From Thermohalobaculum sp964576075 (GTDB lineage Bacteria; Pseudomonadota; Alphaproteobacteria; Rhodobacterales; Rhodobacteraceae), in the NCBI GenBank assembly GCA_964576075.1, contig CAZNTX010000056.1, positions 1 through 26,616 on the forward strand: a DNA stretch of 26,616 nucleotides. The letters are read 5' to 3'. Positions 7,918-15,681 of this stretch are shown here, in pieces; positions within the stretch are counted from its first letter, which is position 1; each line of letters begins with the position of its first letter. Made by a program: the position numbers and the translations under genes. A model generated the notes under the pieces. The model did not search any database, was not told the origin of the DNA, and saw only the letters and a program-made list of their open reading frames with translations.

Positions 7918-8607
7918 ATGCTGAGCGTCGAGGGGATCTCGGCCGGCTACGGCCCGGTTCAGGCGCTCTTCGGCGTCGATCTCGCGCTCGCCCCCGGCGA
8001 GGTCGTGGCGCTGATGGGCCGCAACGGCATGGGCAAGACGACGACGATTCGCGCGATCCTGCGGCTCACCCCCCCGAGCGCCGGGAGGGTGGTCTTCGAG
8101 GGGCGCGACCTCGCCGGCATGGCGCCCCATTCCGCGGCCCGGCTCGGCCTCGGCCTCGTGCCCGAGGGCCGGCGCTGCTTCGCGCCGCTGACGGTGGAGG
8201 AGAACCTGATCGCCTCCGCCCGCCCCGGGCCGTGGGACAGGCGCGCGGTGGAGGCGCTCTTCCCCCGCCTCGCCGAGCGCCGCGGGCAGCGGGCGGCGAC
8301 GCTCTCCGGCGGCGAGCAGCAGATGCTCGCGATCGGGCGCGCGCTGATGACCAACCCGCGGCTCCTCGTCCTCGACGAGGCGACGGAGGGCCTCGCCCCC
8401 GCGATCCGCACGGAGATCTGGGCGGCGCTCGCCCGGCTGAAGCACGAGGGCCAGGCGATCCTGATCGTCGACAAGACGGTGCGCGAGCTGATGCCGCTCG
8501 CCGATGCCTGCGTGATCCTCGAGCGCGGGCGCAGCGTCTGGTCCGGCCCCCCGGCGGCGCTGACCGCGGAGATCGCCGGGCGCCATCTCGGCCTCGAAGC
8601 GGCCTGA
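7918..8607 (+). CDS. livF: ABC transporter ATP-binding protein, LivF type
   Basis: 229-aa ATPase, normal LivF length. Walker A GRNGMGKT is at residues 34-41, signature LSGGEQQ at 129-135, and Walker B LLVLDEA near 149-155 followed by TEGLAP, the LivF hallmark. The usual H-loop region reads IVDKTVREL, so the switch position is not His; similar sequences occur in some LivF proteins, and I do not read it as loss of function. It is separated from livG by the opposite-strand Amt-MCP gene and must use a promoter in the 84-nt divergent gap or depend on read-through. The Shine-Dalgarno is weak (CGCGGG before ATG). The cyclase-like gene begins 4 nt after its stop. Confidence 0.92.
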   Translation: MLSVEGISAGYGPVQALFGVDLALAPGEVVALMGRNGMGKTTTIRAILRLTPPSAGRVVFEGRDLAGMAPHSAARLGLGLVPEGRRCFAPLTVEENLIASARPGPWDRRAVEALFPRLAERRGQRAATLSGGEQQMLAIGRALMTNPRLLVLDEATEGLAPAIRTEIWAALARLKHEGQAILIVDKTVRELMPLADACVILERGRSVWSGPPAALTAEIAGRHLGLEAA

Positions 8608-8611
8608 GCCG

Positions 8612-10507
8612 GTGCCGCGGGGGGCCGCAGCGCCGGCGGCCGCAGGGGCTGCCCGGGGGCGGGCGCTCGGGCTCTCCCTGGTCGCGGGGCTCGCGCTCCT
8701 CTCGGGGGCGCTCGCGCTCACCCCCGCGGCGGCGCGGCTCGAGCGCGATCCCGGGCTCGGGCTGCTCTACTGGCTGCGCGGGCCGGTCGCCGTGCCGCAG
8801 GAGGCGGCGGTGCTCGCGATCAACCGCCGCTCGGTCGACTGGCTGCGCTTCCATGCGGGCGATCTCGAGCGCGCGGCTCCGGCGCTGGCCCGCTGCCTGA
8901 GCGCGGAGGCGCGCGCGGCGCTCGCGCGGGCGCATGCGCCGGGGGACCTGCCCCGCGGGATCTATGCCTGCGCGCTCGAGCGGCTCGGGCGCGAGGGGGC
9001 GCGCGCGGTCGCGGCCGACATCCTGTTCGCCAAGGAGACGCCGGAGGATCCCCGGCTCGCCCGCGCCATCGCCGGCGTGCCGACGGTGCTGTTCGAGCGG
9101 ATCGAGACGCGCAGCCCCGCGCCCGGCATGACGCTGCGCCTGCGCCAGCGCCCGCGGGCGGCCTTCGCCGAGGCGGCGGCGGGGACGGGGATGTTCCTGA
9201 TCGAGGCGCCCTCGGGGGGGTATCTCGAGGGCTATGTGACGGGGCTCGCGGAGTTTCCGGGGCTCGAAGACCTCGCCCGCGTCGCCTGGCGCGTCGCCAC
9301 GGGAGCGGAGCGGGGGGCCGAGGCCGCGCCCGAGGCGCCCGCGACCCGCCCGCTCTGGCTCTACGCCCCGCCCGGCGGGCTCGCCCATCGCGACCTCTCG
9401 GAGTTTCTCGCGGGCCCCGAGGAGACGGGCTGGGCGGCGGGCCGGGCGGTCTTTCTCGGCCTCTCGGAGCCGGAGACGCCGGGGGCGCCGGACCATTTCC
9501 GGGTCCCCGTGCCGGGCAGCGACGGCCGCGCCATGGCCGGCGTCGAGGTGATCGCGACGGCCTATCTGAACCGGCTGCGCGGCGAGGTGCCGCTGCGCCC
9601 CGGGCGCGCCGCGCGGGCCGGCCTCGTCGCGGCCCTCGCCGGCCTCCTCTGGGCGGCGGCGCTCCTCGTTCCGGGACGGCCCGGGCTCGTCGCGCTCGTG
9701 GGCCTCGCGGCCCTCTACGCGGCGGGCGCCGCGGCGGCCTTTCTCGGGCTGCGGCTCTGGCTGCCCGTGGCGCTGCCGCTCTTCGCGGTCGCGCCGCTCG
9801 CGCTGATCGCCGGGCTCGGGCTGCGCTATGCCGGGACCCGCGATCTCGTCCGCCATCTCGCGCCGAGACCCGTGGCGGCCCGTCTGCTCGACCACGGCTC
9901 GGTCCCGAGCCGGGATCTCGTCACCGAACCCGCCACCGTCCTCCTCGCCGATGTCGTCGGCTCGACGGGGCTCGGCCTCGAGATGCGCACCGAGGCCTAT
10001 GCCCGCGCGATCCAACGCTTCTACGACATCGCCGCGGGGCCGATCGAGCGGGAGGGGGGGCTCCTCGTCGAGTTCCTCGGCGACGCCACGCTCGCGCTCT
10101 TCACCGAGACGGACACCGGGCCCGACCACGCCGCGCGCGCCGTCGCCGCCGCGCGCGGGATCGCCGCGGCGCTCGACGCGGCGGGGCATATCCCGGAGCT
10201 CGGGCCGGAGCGGCGCCTGCGCCTCAGGATCGCGCTCAACACCGGGCCCGCGGCCACCGGCGATGTGGGCGCGGCGAGCCGCTACAGCTACAAGGCGCTC
10301 GGCGAGGCGGTGACGCTCGCCTTCGCCATCGAGGCGGCGGGCAAGCGCATGCGCCCCGGGGCCGGCCACCTCGTCCTGCTCAGCGAGGCGACGCGGGCGG
10401 CGGCGGGGCTCGACGACCGGGCCACGCTCCCCCTCGGCGCCCGCCGCCTGCCCGGACGCCCGCGCCCGCTCCCGCTCCATCGCCTGCGCCTCGGGGAGGG
10501 CAGTTGA
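8612..10507 (+). CDS. CHASE2-domain membrane protein with a class III nucleotidyl cyclase-like domain (substituted active site)
   Basis: 631 aa. One transmembrane helix (~18-38) is followed by a ~290-residue extracytoplasmic CHASE2-type sensor (AVLAINRRSVDWL near its start), three helices (~333-415) and a C-terminal cyclase domain (~430-630). Both metal-binding aspartates are present: D447 in ADVVGST and D491 in FLGDA. Other positions deviate. The substrate position usually Lys in adenylate cyclases is E487 (Glu is found in guanylate cyclases). The partner position in the Y-x-x-x-G segment is K561. The Asn-x-x-x-Arg pair that stabilises the transition state reads T568 and A572. It may be inactive, a regulatory pseudo-cyclase, or have unusual chemistry. 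The start is GTG 4 nt after livF, with no good Shine-Dalgarno. CHASE2 proteins and FecR-domain proteins are often neighbours, as here. Confidence 0.88.
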   Translation: MPRGAAAPAAAGAARGRALGLSLVAGLALLSGALALTPAAARLERDPGLGLLYWLRGPVAVPQEAAVLAINRRSVDWLRFHAGDLERAAPALARCLSAEARAALARAHAPGDLPRGIYACALERLGREGARAVAADILFAKETPEDPRLARAIAGVPTVLFERIETRSPAPGMTLRLRQRPRAAFAEAAAGTGMFLIEAPSGGYLEGYVTGLAEFPGLEDLARVAWRVATGAERGAEAAPEAPATRPLWLYAPPGGLAHRDLSEFLAGPEETGWAAGRAVFLGLSEPETPGAPDHFRVPVPGSDGRAMAGVEVIATAYLNRLRGEVPLRPGRAARAGLVAALAGLLWAAALLVPGRPGLVALVGLAALYAAGAAAAFLGLRLWLPVALPLFAVAPLALIAGLGLRYAGTRDLVRHLAPRPVAARLLDHGSVPSRDLVTEPATVLLADVVGSTGLGLEMRTEAYARAIQRFYDIAAGPIEREGGLLVEFLGDATLALFTETDTGPDHAARAVAAARGIAAALDAAGHIPELGPERRLRLRIALNTGPAATGDVGAASRYSYKALGEAVTLAFAIEAAGKRMRPGAGHLVLLSEATRAAAGLDDRATLPLGARRLPGRPRPLPLHRLRLGEGS

Positions 10508-10595
10508 CGCTGGGGGGATTCCTGTTGCGCGCAAGGACGATTGCTGCGATTCAGACAGAGGCGGCGATCGCCCGATTTCGAGACAGGAATTTCAC

Positions 10596-10671
10596 AGGGG
10601 AGAGGTCGGCGATGCGGCGGATCGCGGGGGCGCTGGCGGCGCTCTTGGTGTGCAGCCCGGGGCTGCGGGGG
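10596..10671 (+). other. ribosome binding site and signal-peptide start in a different frame from the FecR protein
   Basis: AGGGGAGAGG (10596-10605) lies 6 nt before an ATG at 10612 that encodes MRRIAGALAALLVCSPG, a textbook signal peptide start. This frame then runs into Pro/Arg-rich nonsense. The frame of the large FecR protein reads GAAGAEPAAACPGG from 10659 onward, which looks like the end of a signal peptide and its cleavage site. One extra base in the G-runs at 10659-10662 or 10667-10671 would join the two. Either a sequencing or assembly slip, or a real frameshift. Confidence 0.7.
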
Positions 10672-13600
10672 CGGAGCCCGCCGCCGCCTGCCCGGGCGGG
10701 GCCCGCGCCGTCGCCGTCGCCGAAACGGTGGACGGCCCGGTGCGCCGAGGCCGCGGGGACGCGCAGGCACCCCTCGCCCGCGGCGCGGCGCTCTGTCCCG
10801 GAGACCTGCTGACCACCGGGGAGGGCGGGCGCGCCGAGCTCCGCTTTCTCGGCCGCGACACCACCCTCGGCATCACCGCCAACACCGTCCTCCGCCTGCC
10901 GGAGGCAGGCCCCGACGCCCGGCTCGAGTACGGGCTGCTGAGGTTCCTGAGCTCGGTGCGCGGGGCGTTCTCGGTCTCCACGCGCCACGGCAATGCGGGC
11001 ATCGACGGGACCGAGGCGCTGCTCGCGCTGGCCGACGGATCCGGCGCGGGGCTCCTCGTCCTCGTGCGCGAGGGGGAGGTGACGCTGTCCGGCGCCGCGG
11101 GCCGGCCGATCGCGCTCGCCGCCGGGGATGCGGGCTTCGCGCCCGCGGGCGGGGCGCCGGGCCCCGCGCTGCCCGAGCGTCTGCCGCCGGCGCTTCGCAG
11201 GCTCGCCATCGACCCGGAGGGCGCGGCGGACTGGGCGGTCTACTACCCGCCCCTCCTGCTCGCCGCGGGCCTCAAGGATGCCCGCCTCGACGCCGCCGCC
11301 CGCCGCCTCGCCGCGGACGACCCGGACGGCGCGGAGTCCCTCCTCGCCCGCATCCCCGCGCGGGGGCGCGTTGGCGCGGCGGCGCTCGCGCTCCGGGCCG
11401 TGGTGGCCGTGCGCCGGGGGCGGCGGGAGGAGGCCCGCGGCCTCGCCGACCGGGCGGCGGCGCTCGACCCCCGGCTCGGCGCGGCCGAAGTCGCCCGGTC
11501 CTACGCGCTGCAGGCGGCGGGCGAGATCGAGGCGGCTCTGGCGGCCGCCCGCCGGGCCGCCACGCTCGCGCCGGAGGACGCCTACGCCCTCGCACGCAGG
11601 GCCGAGCTGGAGCTGATCCTCGGCCGGGCGGGCCGGGCGCGCGCCACGGCCCGGCAGGCGGCCGCCATCGCACCCCTGCCGCTGGCCCGTGCGATCGAGG
11701 GCTTCGCCGCGCTCGCCCTCTTCCGCGACGCCGAGGCCCGCACCGCCTTCGAGGCCGCCATCGCGCTCGAGGACGGCGCGCCGCTGCCCCGCCTCGGGCT
11801 CGGCCTCGCGCGGATCCGCGCCGGCGAGACGGCGGCGGGGCGGCGCGACATCGAGCTCGCCGCGAGCCTCGACCCGCGCCGGGCCGAGCTGCGCACCTGG
11901 CTCGGGCGGGCCTTTTTCGAGGAGGGGCTCGCGGCGAAGGCCCGGGCGCAGTTCGACCTCGCCCGCCGGATCGACCCGGACGACCCCCGCCCCTGGCTCT
12001 TCTCCGCCGCCGAGCGCTATGCGGCGAACAGCCCGCTCGAGGCGGTGCGCGACATCGAGACCGCGCAGGCGCTCGCACCGGCGCGCTCTCCCCTGCGCGG
12101 CGCGCTCGGGCTCGGGGAGGACCGGGCGGTGGCCGCCGCCGCCCTCGGCCGCGCGCTCGACGCCACGGGCGCGGCCGAGCGGGCGCTCGACTCGGGCGCG
12201 CGCGCCATCGAGCAGGACCCGACGAGCGGCGGCGCCCACCGCGTCCTGGCCGATCTCGCGACCGGGCGGCCGGGCCTCTCCTATGCCCGCACGAGCGCCG
12301 CGCTCCGCGCCAGCCTCCTCTCGCCGCCGAGCCTCGCGCCGGTGGAGGCGGGGCGCGCCGAGCCCGATCTCGCGCGCCTCGAGCCCACGGGCCCCGCGCG
12401 CGCGGCCTTCGGAGACTTCGGCCCCTTCTTCGACCGCTATGGGTGGGCGGGGCGCGTCTCCGCCTTCGCCGGCACCCAAGGCACCTTGGGCGAGCAGCTC
12501 TCGCTCACCGCCGCGCAAGGGGGTGCCGCCATCGGCCTCGGACAGCTCCACTACCGCACCGACGGCTACGGGCCGACGGACGACCTCTCCCACACGGTCG
12601 CATCGCTAGAGGGCACGTTCGAGCTCGGCCCCGCCGCCACGCTCTTCGCCGAGGCCGGCGCGCGGCGCAGCGTCGCCGGGGACCGCGCGCTCTCGACCGA
12701 CCCCGCGCTCGACGACCCGGCCCTCGAGACCCGCGACCGCCGCCTGCGCGGGCGGCTCGGGGCGCATCTCCGCCCGGCGCCGGGGCACGACCTGCTCGCC
12801 GTCGCCACGCTGCGCGCCCAGCGCCTGGAGAGCCAACGCACGAGCCCCGCGGGGGACTTCGTCTCCGTCGAGGGCACCCCGCTCCAGCGCGACCGGACGG
12901 AGGCCTCCGGCGCCGGGCTGCAAGTCCAGCATATCGGCCGCTTCGGCGCGGTCACCACCGTCGCCGGCCTGCATATGGCGCGCGAGGACCGCACGAGCCG
13001 GGGCAGCATCGAGGACATCGACTTCGCCGCCGGCGGCCCGCCCTTCTCGCTCCGCCCCGTGCCGACCTCGAGCCGGCTCGACTACCTGACCTACGGCGCC
13101 TACGGCTACGCCACTTACCGCCTCGCGCCGGAGGGGCTCGTCGACACGGTGGAGATCACCGCAGGGCTCGGCATCGAGCGCTTCGAGGATCTCGACGGCT
13201 CGGCGCTCGGCGGCACGGCGGTGAGCCCCAAGGGGGGCGTGCGGCTCGGGATCGGCCGGCTCTCGCTCCGCGCGGCCTACACCGAAACGCTCACGCCCCC
13301 GCTCCTCTTCGCCGACCGGCTGGAACCGGTGACCGTCGCGGGCGTCGCGCAATACCGCCCCGAGGCGCCGGGCTCGGAGGTGCGCCAGGCGATGGACGGC
13401 GCGGCGTTGCGCCTCGCGCCCTGGGCGAGCCTCGGGGCGGAGGGCGGCTGGCGGCGGATCGAGGCGGCGGAGGGGCTGGCTCCCGGGGCCGCGGAGGAGG
13501 TGGAGGGCCGCCTCACCGCCGATCTCCGCCTCGGCTCCGCCTTCGCCCTCGGCCTCCGCGCCGAACGGCTCGACATCGCCTCGACGCTCCCGGGCGACCC

Positions 13601-13931
13601 GGACGACTACACGCTCGCCCGCGCCGGGGCCGAGCTGCGCTACTTCTCCGAAAGCGGCCTCTTCGCGCGGATCGGGCTCGACCGTGTGCGCTTCGAGAGC
13701 CGCGACAACGACGGGAGCGGCCAGGCGCGCGACCGCTTCCTCCTCGGCACCCTCGGGCTCGGCTATCGTCTGCCGCGGGGGCGCGGCGTGGTCTCGCTCG
13801 ACGTGACCAACGCCTTCGATGCGGATGTCGTCTTCCGGGAGCGCCCGATCCGGGCCTTCGGCGCCGACATCCTCGACCCGGTGATCCCGCGCGACTTCAC
13901 GGTATTCGCGTCGGTCACGCTTTCGTTTTGA
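10650..13931 (+). CDS. FecR-domain / TPR / outer-membrane beta-barrel protein
   Basis: 1093 aa from the GTG at 10650; the true start is probably ATG 10612 with a 1-nt frameshift. Residues ~30-165 are a FecR-like domain (ELRFLGRDTTLGITANT, then SSVRGAFSVSTRHGNAGIDGTEA). Residues ~240-560 are TPR-like helical repeats (RREEARGLADRAAALDP and REAATLAPED-type units). Residues ~590-1093 are beta-rich with alternating aromatic residues and end in TVFASVTLSF. The terminal Phe and the DVTNAFDADV segment near the end resemble TonB-dependent or other large outer-membrane barrels. No plug domain or TonB box is evident. A TPR superhelix joined to a barrel recalls the exopolysaccharide exporters PgaA and BcsC, but the FecR domain and larger barrel differ. 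It likely sits in the outer membrane with the FecR and TPR parts in the periplasm, close to the CHASE2 sensor encoded upstream. Confidence 0.83.
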   Translation: MQPGAAGAEPAAACPGGARAVAVAETVDGPVRRGRGDAQAPLARGAALCPGDLLTTGEGGRAELRFLGRDTTLGITANTVLRLPEAGPDARLEYGLLRFLSSVRGAFSVSTRHGNAGIDGTEALLALADGSGAGLLVLVREGEVTLSGAAGRPIALAAGDAGFAPAGGAPGPALPERLPPALRRLAIDPEGAADWAVYYPPLLLAAGLKDARLDAAARRLAADDPDGAESLLARIPARGRVGAAALALRAVVAVRRGRREEARGLADRAAALDPRLGAAEVARSYALQAAGEIEAALAAARRAATLAPEDAYALARRAELELILGRAGRARATARQAAAIAPLPLARAIEGFAALALFRDAEARTAFEAAIALEDGAPLPRLGLGLARIRAGETAAGRRDIELAASLDPRRAELRTWLGRAFFEEGLAAKARAQFDLARRIDPDDPRPWLFSAAERYAANSPLEAVRDIETAQALAPARSPLRGALGLGEDRAVAAAALGRALDATGAAERALDSGARAIEQDPTSGGAHRVLADLATGRPGLSYARTSAALRASLLSPPSLAPVEAGRAEPDLARLEPTGPARAAFGDFGPFFDRYGWAGRVSAFAGTQGTLGEQLSLTAAQGGAAIGLGQLHYRTDGYGPTDDLSHTVASLEGTFELGPAATLFAEAGARRSVAGDRALSTDPALDDPALETRDRRLRGRLGAHLRPAPGHDLLAVATLRAQRLESQRTSPAGDFVSVEGTPLQRDRTEASGAGLQVQHIGRFGAVTTVAGLHMAREDRTSRGSIEDIDFAAGGPPFSLRPVPTSSRLDYLTYGAYGYATYRLAPEGLVDTVEITAGLGIERFEDLDGSALGGTAVSPKGGVRLGIGRLSLRAAYTETLTPPLLFADRLEPVTVAGVAQYRPEAPGSEVRQAMDGAALRLAPWASLGAEGGWRRIEAAEGLAPGAAEEVEGRLTADLRLGSAFALGLRAERLDIASTLPGDPDDYTLARAGAELRYFSESGLFARIGLDRVRFESRDNDGSGQARDRFLLGTLGLGYRLPRGRGVVSLDVTNAFDADVVFRERPIRAFGADILDPVIPRDFTVFASVTLSF

Positions 13932-13955
13932 GCGACTAGAGAAAGGACCGCTTCC

Positions 13956-14258
13956 ATGCGCACCACCGCCCTCTCCGCCCTTCTCCTCGCCGGCGGCGCC
14001 CTGCTCGCCGGCGAGGCCGCCGCCCAGGTGCTCCCCATCGGCCAGCATTGCGAGCGCCGCGCCCCTGGCAGCCTGCTCGACGCGCGCGTCGCCGGCGCCG
14101 GCGGTCCGGTGAGCTGCGTCGCCGTCACCCCGGGCTTCGAAGTGCAGATCGACAACTACACCCACAACGGCGTGATGTTCGTCTATCAGTATTCGAGCCT
14201 CGTGCAGTGCGCCTGGCTGCAGCCGAGCTCGCCGCACTACCAGGCGCACTGCCCCTGA
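13956..14258 (+). CDS. small secreted four-cysteine protein, unknown function
   Basis: 100 aa. Signal peptide ~1-23 (ending GEAAAQ), leaving a mature protein of about 77 residues with four cysteines (HCERR, SCVAV, QCAWL and a C-terminal HCP), enough for two disulfides. The middle is rich in Tyr, Asn and Val (DNYTHNGVMFVYQYSS), which suggests a compact beta fold. AAGGA (13943-13947), 8 nt before the ATG, is a good ribosome binding site. It starts 24 nt after the barrel protein gene and is probably co-transcribed, so it could be a periplasmic or extracellular partner or cargo of that protein. No family recognised. Confidence 0.75.
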   Translation: MRTTALSALLLAGGALLAGEAAAQVLPIGQHCERRAPGSLLDARVAGAGGPVSCVAVTPGFEVQIDNYTHNGVMFVYQYSSLVQCAWLQPSSPHYQAHCP

Positions 14259-14339
14259 GCCGCGCCCCTTGACGCAGGGCCCCCGCGCCCGCCAGAGGAA
14301 AGGCGTCGCCCGGCCCGGGCGGCGCCGAGCGGAGGGCCG

Positions 14340-15626
14340 ATGGGCGCGCGCGAGAGAGCGAAGGACGAGGCCCCCGCGCCCCGCCGCCGGCGCGGCTGCC
14401 GCATCGGGCTGGGCGCGCGGGCCGTTGGGCTTGCGGCGGCGCTTCTCCTCGCCGTGCCGGCCGCGCTCGGCCCCTGGCTCGCCGACCGACGGGCGCTCGA
14501 GGCGCACAAGGGCCGCCGGCTCGCCGAGGCGCCCGCCGCCGCCGACTGGACCGCCGAGCCGCTGGCCGCCGCCACCGGCCTCGCCGCCTATCTCTCCGAC
14601 CGCATCGCCGGCAGCGTCGCCGCCACGGAAGCGCTCGGGCGCTTGCGCTTCCATATCCTCGGCGATTCAGCCTCCGAGATCGTGCTGCGCGAGGGCGAGA
14701 TGCTCTTCAACGGCGCCTGGAACGCTGGGCGCACGCTCCCCCATGTGATCCTGCGCCGGGCCTGTGGGGAGGCCGACGACGGGCGCCCCTGGCGGGACGA
14801 GCTCGTCGCCAACAGCCTCGCGCTCCACGACGCGCTCTCCGCACCGGGGCGGCGGGTCTCCTTCCTCCTCGTCCCCGGCAAGCCCGTGCTCTACCCGGAC
14901 CGCCTGCCCGCCGCGGTGGCGCCGGAGCTCCGCGCCGCCTGCGCCGCGGCGCACCGCCCGGGCCGCGCGCTCGACGGCTGGGCCGAGGCGCTGCGCGCCC
15001 GCGGGATCGTCGCGCGCTACCCGGTCGAGCGCCTCGCCGCGCGGCGGGGGGAGGCGCATTTCTATCCGCCGGAGAACTTCCATTCCGAAGGGCTCGCCGC
15101 CCATCTCGCCGCTTGGGACCTGCTCGCCGCGCTGCGCCCGGATGCGGGCTTCGAGCCGGGCGCGGTGCCGACGCGCCCCGCCCAGGTGACGAGCGATCTC
15201 GCGGGCTTCCTCGGCTTCCCGCTGCGCATCACCATCCGCCGGCCGGACTACGGCCCCGCCCGCCCACGCCGCTCGACCGAGGCGGAGACGGCGCTCGGCC
15301 GCGTGGCGCTGCCCGAGGTGCCTGCGGCGCGCTGGCTCCGCGTCTGGGAGAACAGGGCGGAGGGGGCGGAGGGCACGGTCCTCACCGTCTCCAACTCCTT
15401 CGGCTTCTACGTGCCGCAGCATCTCGCGCCGGGCTATGCGCGGGTGGTGGCGGTGGTCGGCAACGTGCTCGACATCGAGGATCTCGGCCGGGTCTATGCG
15501 CGCCTCCTGCCGGAGGTGGCCCCCGACGAGATCGTCTTCATCACCAACGACGCCTATGCGGTGCGCTTCAGCTTCTCCCGCTTCGCCGGCGGGCTCGCCG
15601 CGGCCGGCCTCGCCCCCGCGCCTTGA
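14340..15626 (+). CDS. AlgX/AlgJ-like SGNH-fold protein, membrane anchored, divergent catalytic motif
   Basis: 428 aa with a basic N-terminus (RRRRG) and one hydrophobic helix (~28-45), probably an uncleaved anchor leaving the rest in the periplasm. The region ~85-125 (YLSDRIAG to GEMLFNGAW) and the later FYPPENFHSEGLAAHLAAWDLL (241-262) and VLTVSNSFGFY (347-357) follow the order of motifs in AlgJ/AlgX-type polysaccharide O-acetyltransferases. There the catalytic triad is Asp-x-His in DTHW and Ser in GDSFS. Here the first reads N246-F-H248 (Asp replaced by Asn) and the second S-N-S353, so the serine and histidine are kept but the Asp is not. It may be an inactive or altered family member. GGAGG at 14331-14335 supports the start. 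Assignment is by motif order only. Confidence 0.6.
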   Translation: MGARERAKDEAPAPRRRRGCRIGLGARAVGLAAALLLAVPAALGPWLADRRALEAHKGRRLAEAPAAADWTAEPLAAATGLAAYLSDRIAGSVAATEALGRLRFHILGDSASEIVLREGEMLFNGAWNAGRTLPHVILRRACGEADDGRPWRDELVANSLALHDALSAPGRRVSFLLVPGKPVLYPDRLPAAVAPELRAACAAAHRPGRALDGWAEALRARGIVARYPVERLAARRGEAHFYPPENFHSEGLAAHLAAWDLLAALRPDAGFEPGAVPTRPAQVTSDLAGFLGFPLRITIRRPDYGPARPRRSTEAETALGRVALPEVPAARWLRVWENRAEGAEGTVLTVSNSFGFYVPQHLAPGYARVVAVVGNVLDIEDLGRVYARLLPEVAPDEIVFITNDAYAVRFSFSRFAGGLAAAGLAPAP

Positions 15627-15681
15627 CAGCCCGCGCCCCGGGGCGGACCCTTTCCCCAGGGTGCGGCGGCGGAGAGGCGGC

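Noticed and set aside
10541..13939. Second ~1130-codon plus-strand frame overlapping the FecR/TPR/barrel gene
   Set aside because: Translation is Arg/Gly/Pro-rich without domains; the other frame has FecR, TPR and barrel features.
15623..15651. Consensus TTGACA followed at 17 nt by GACCCT before the coiled-coil gene
   Set aside because: A perfect -35 but no recognisable -10; not listed as a promoter, only mentioned among TTGAC boxes.
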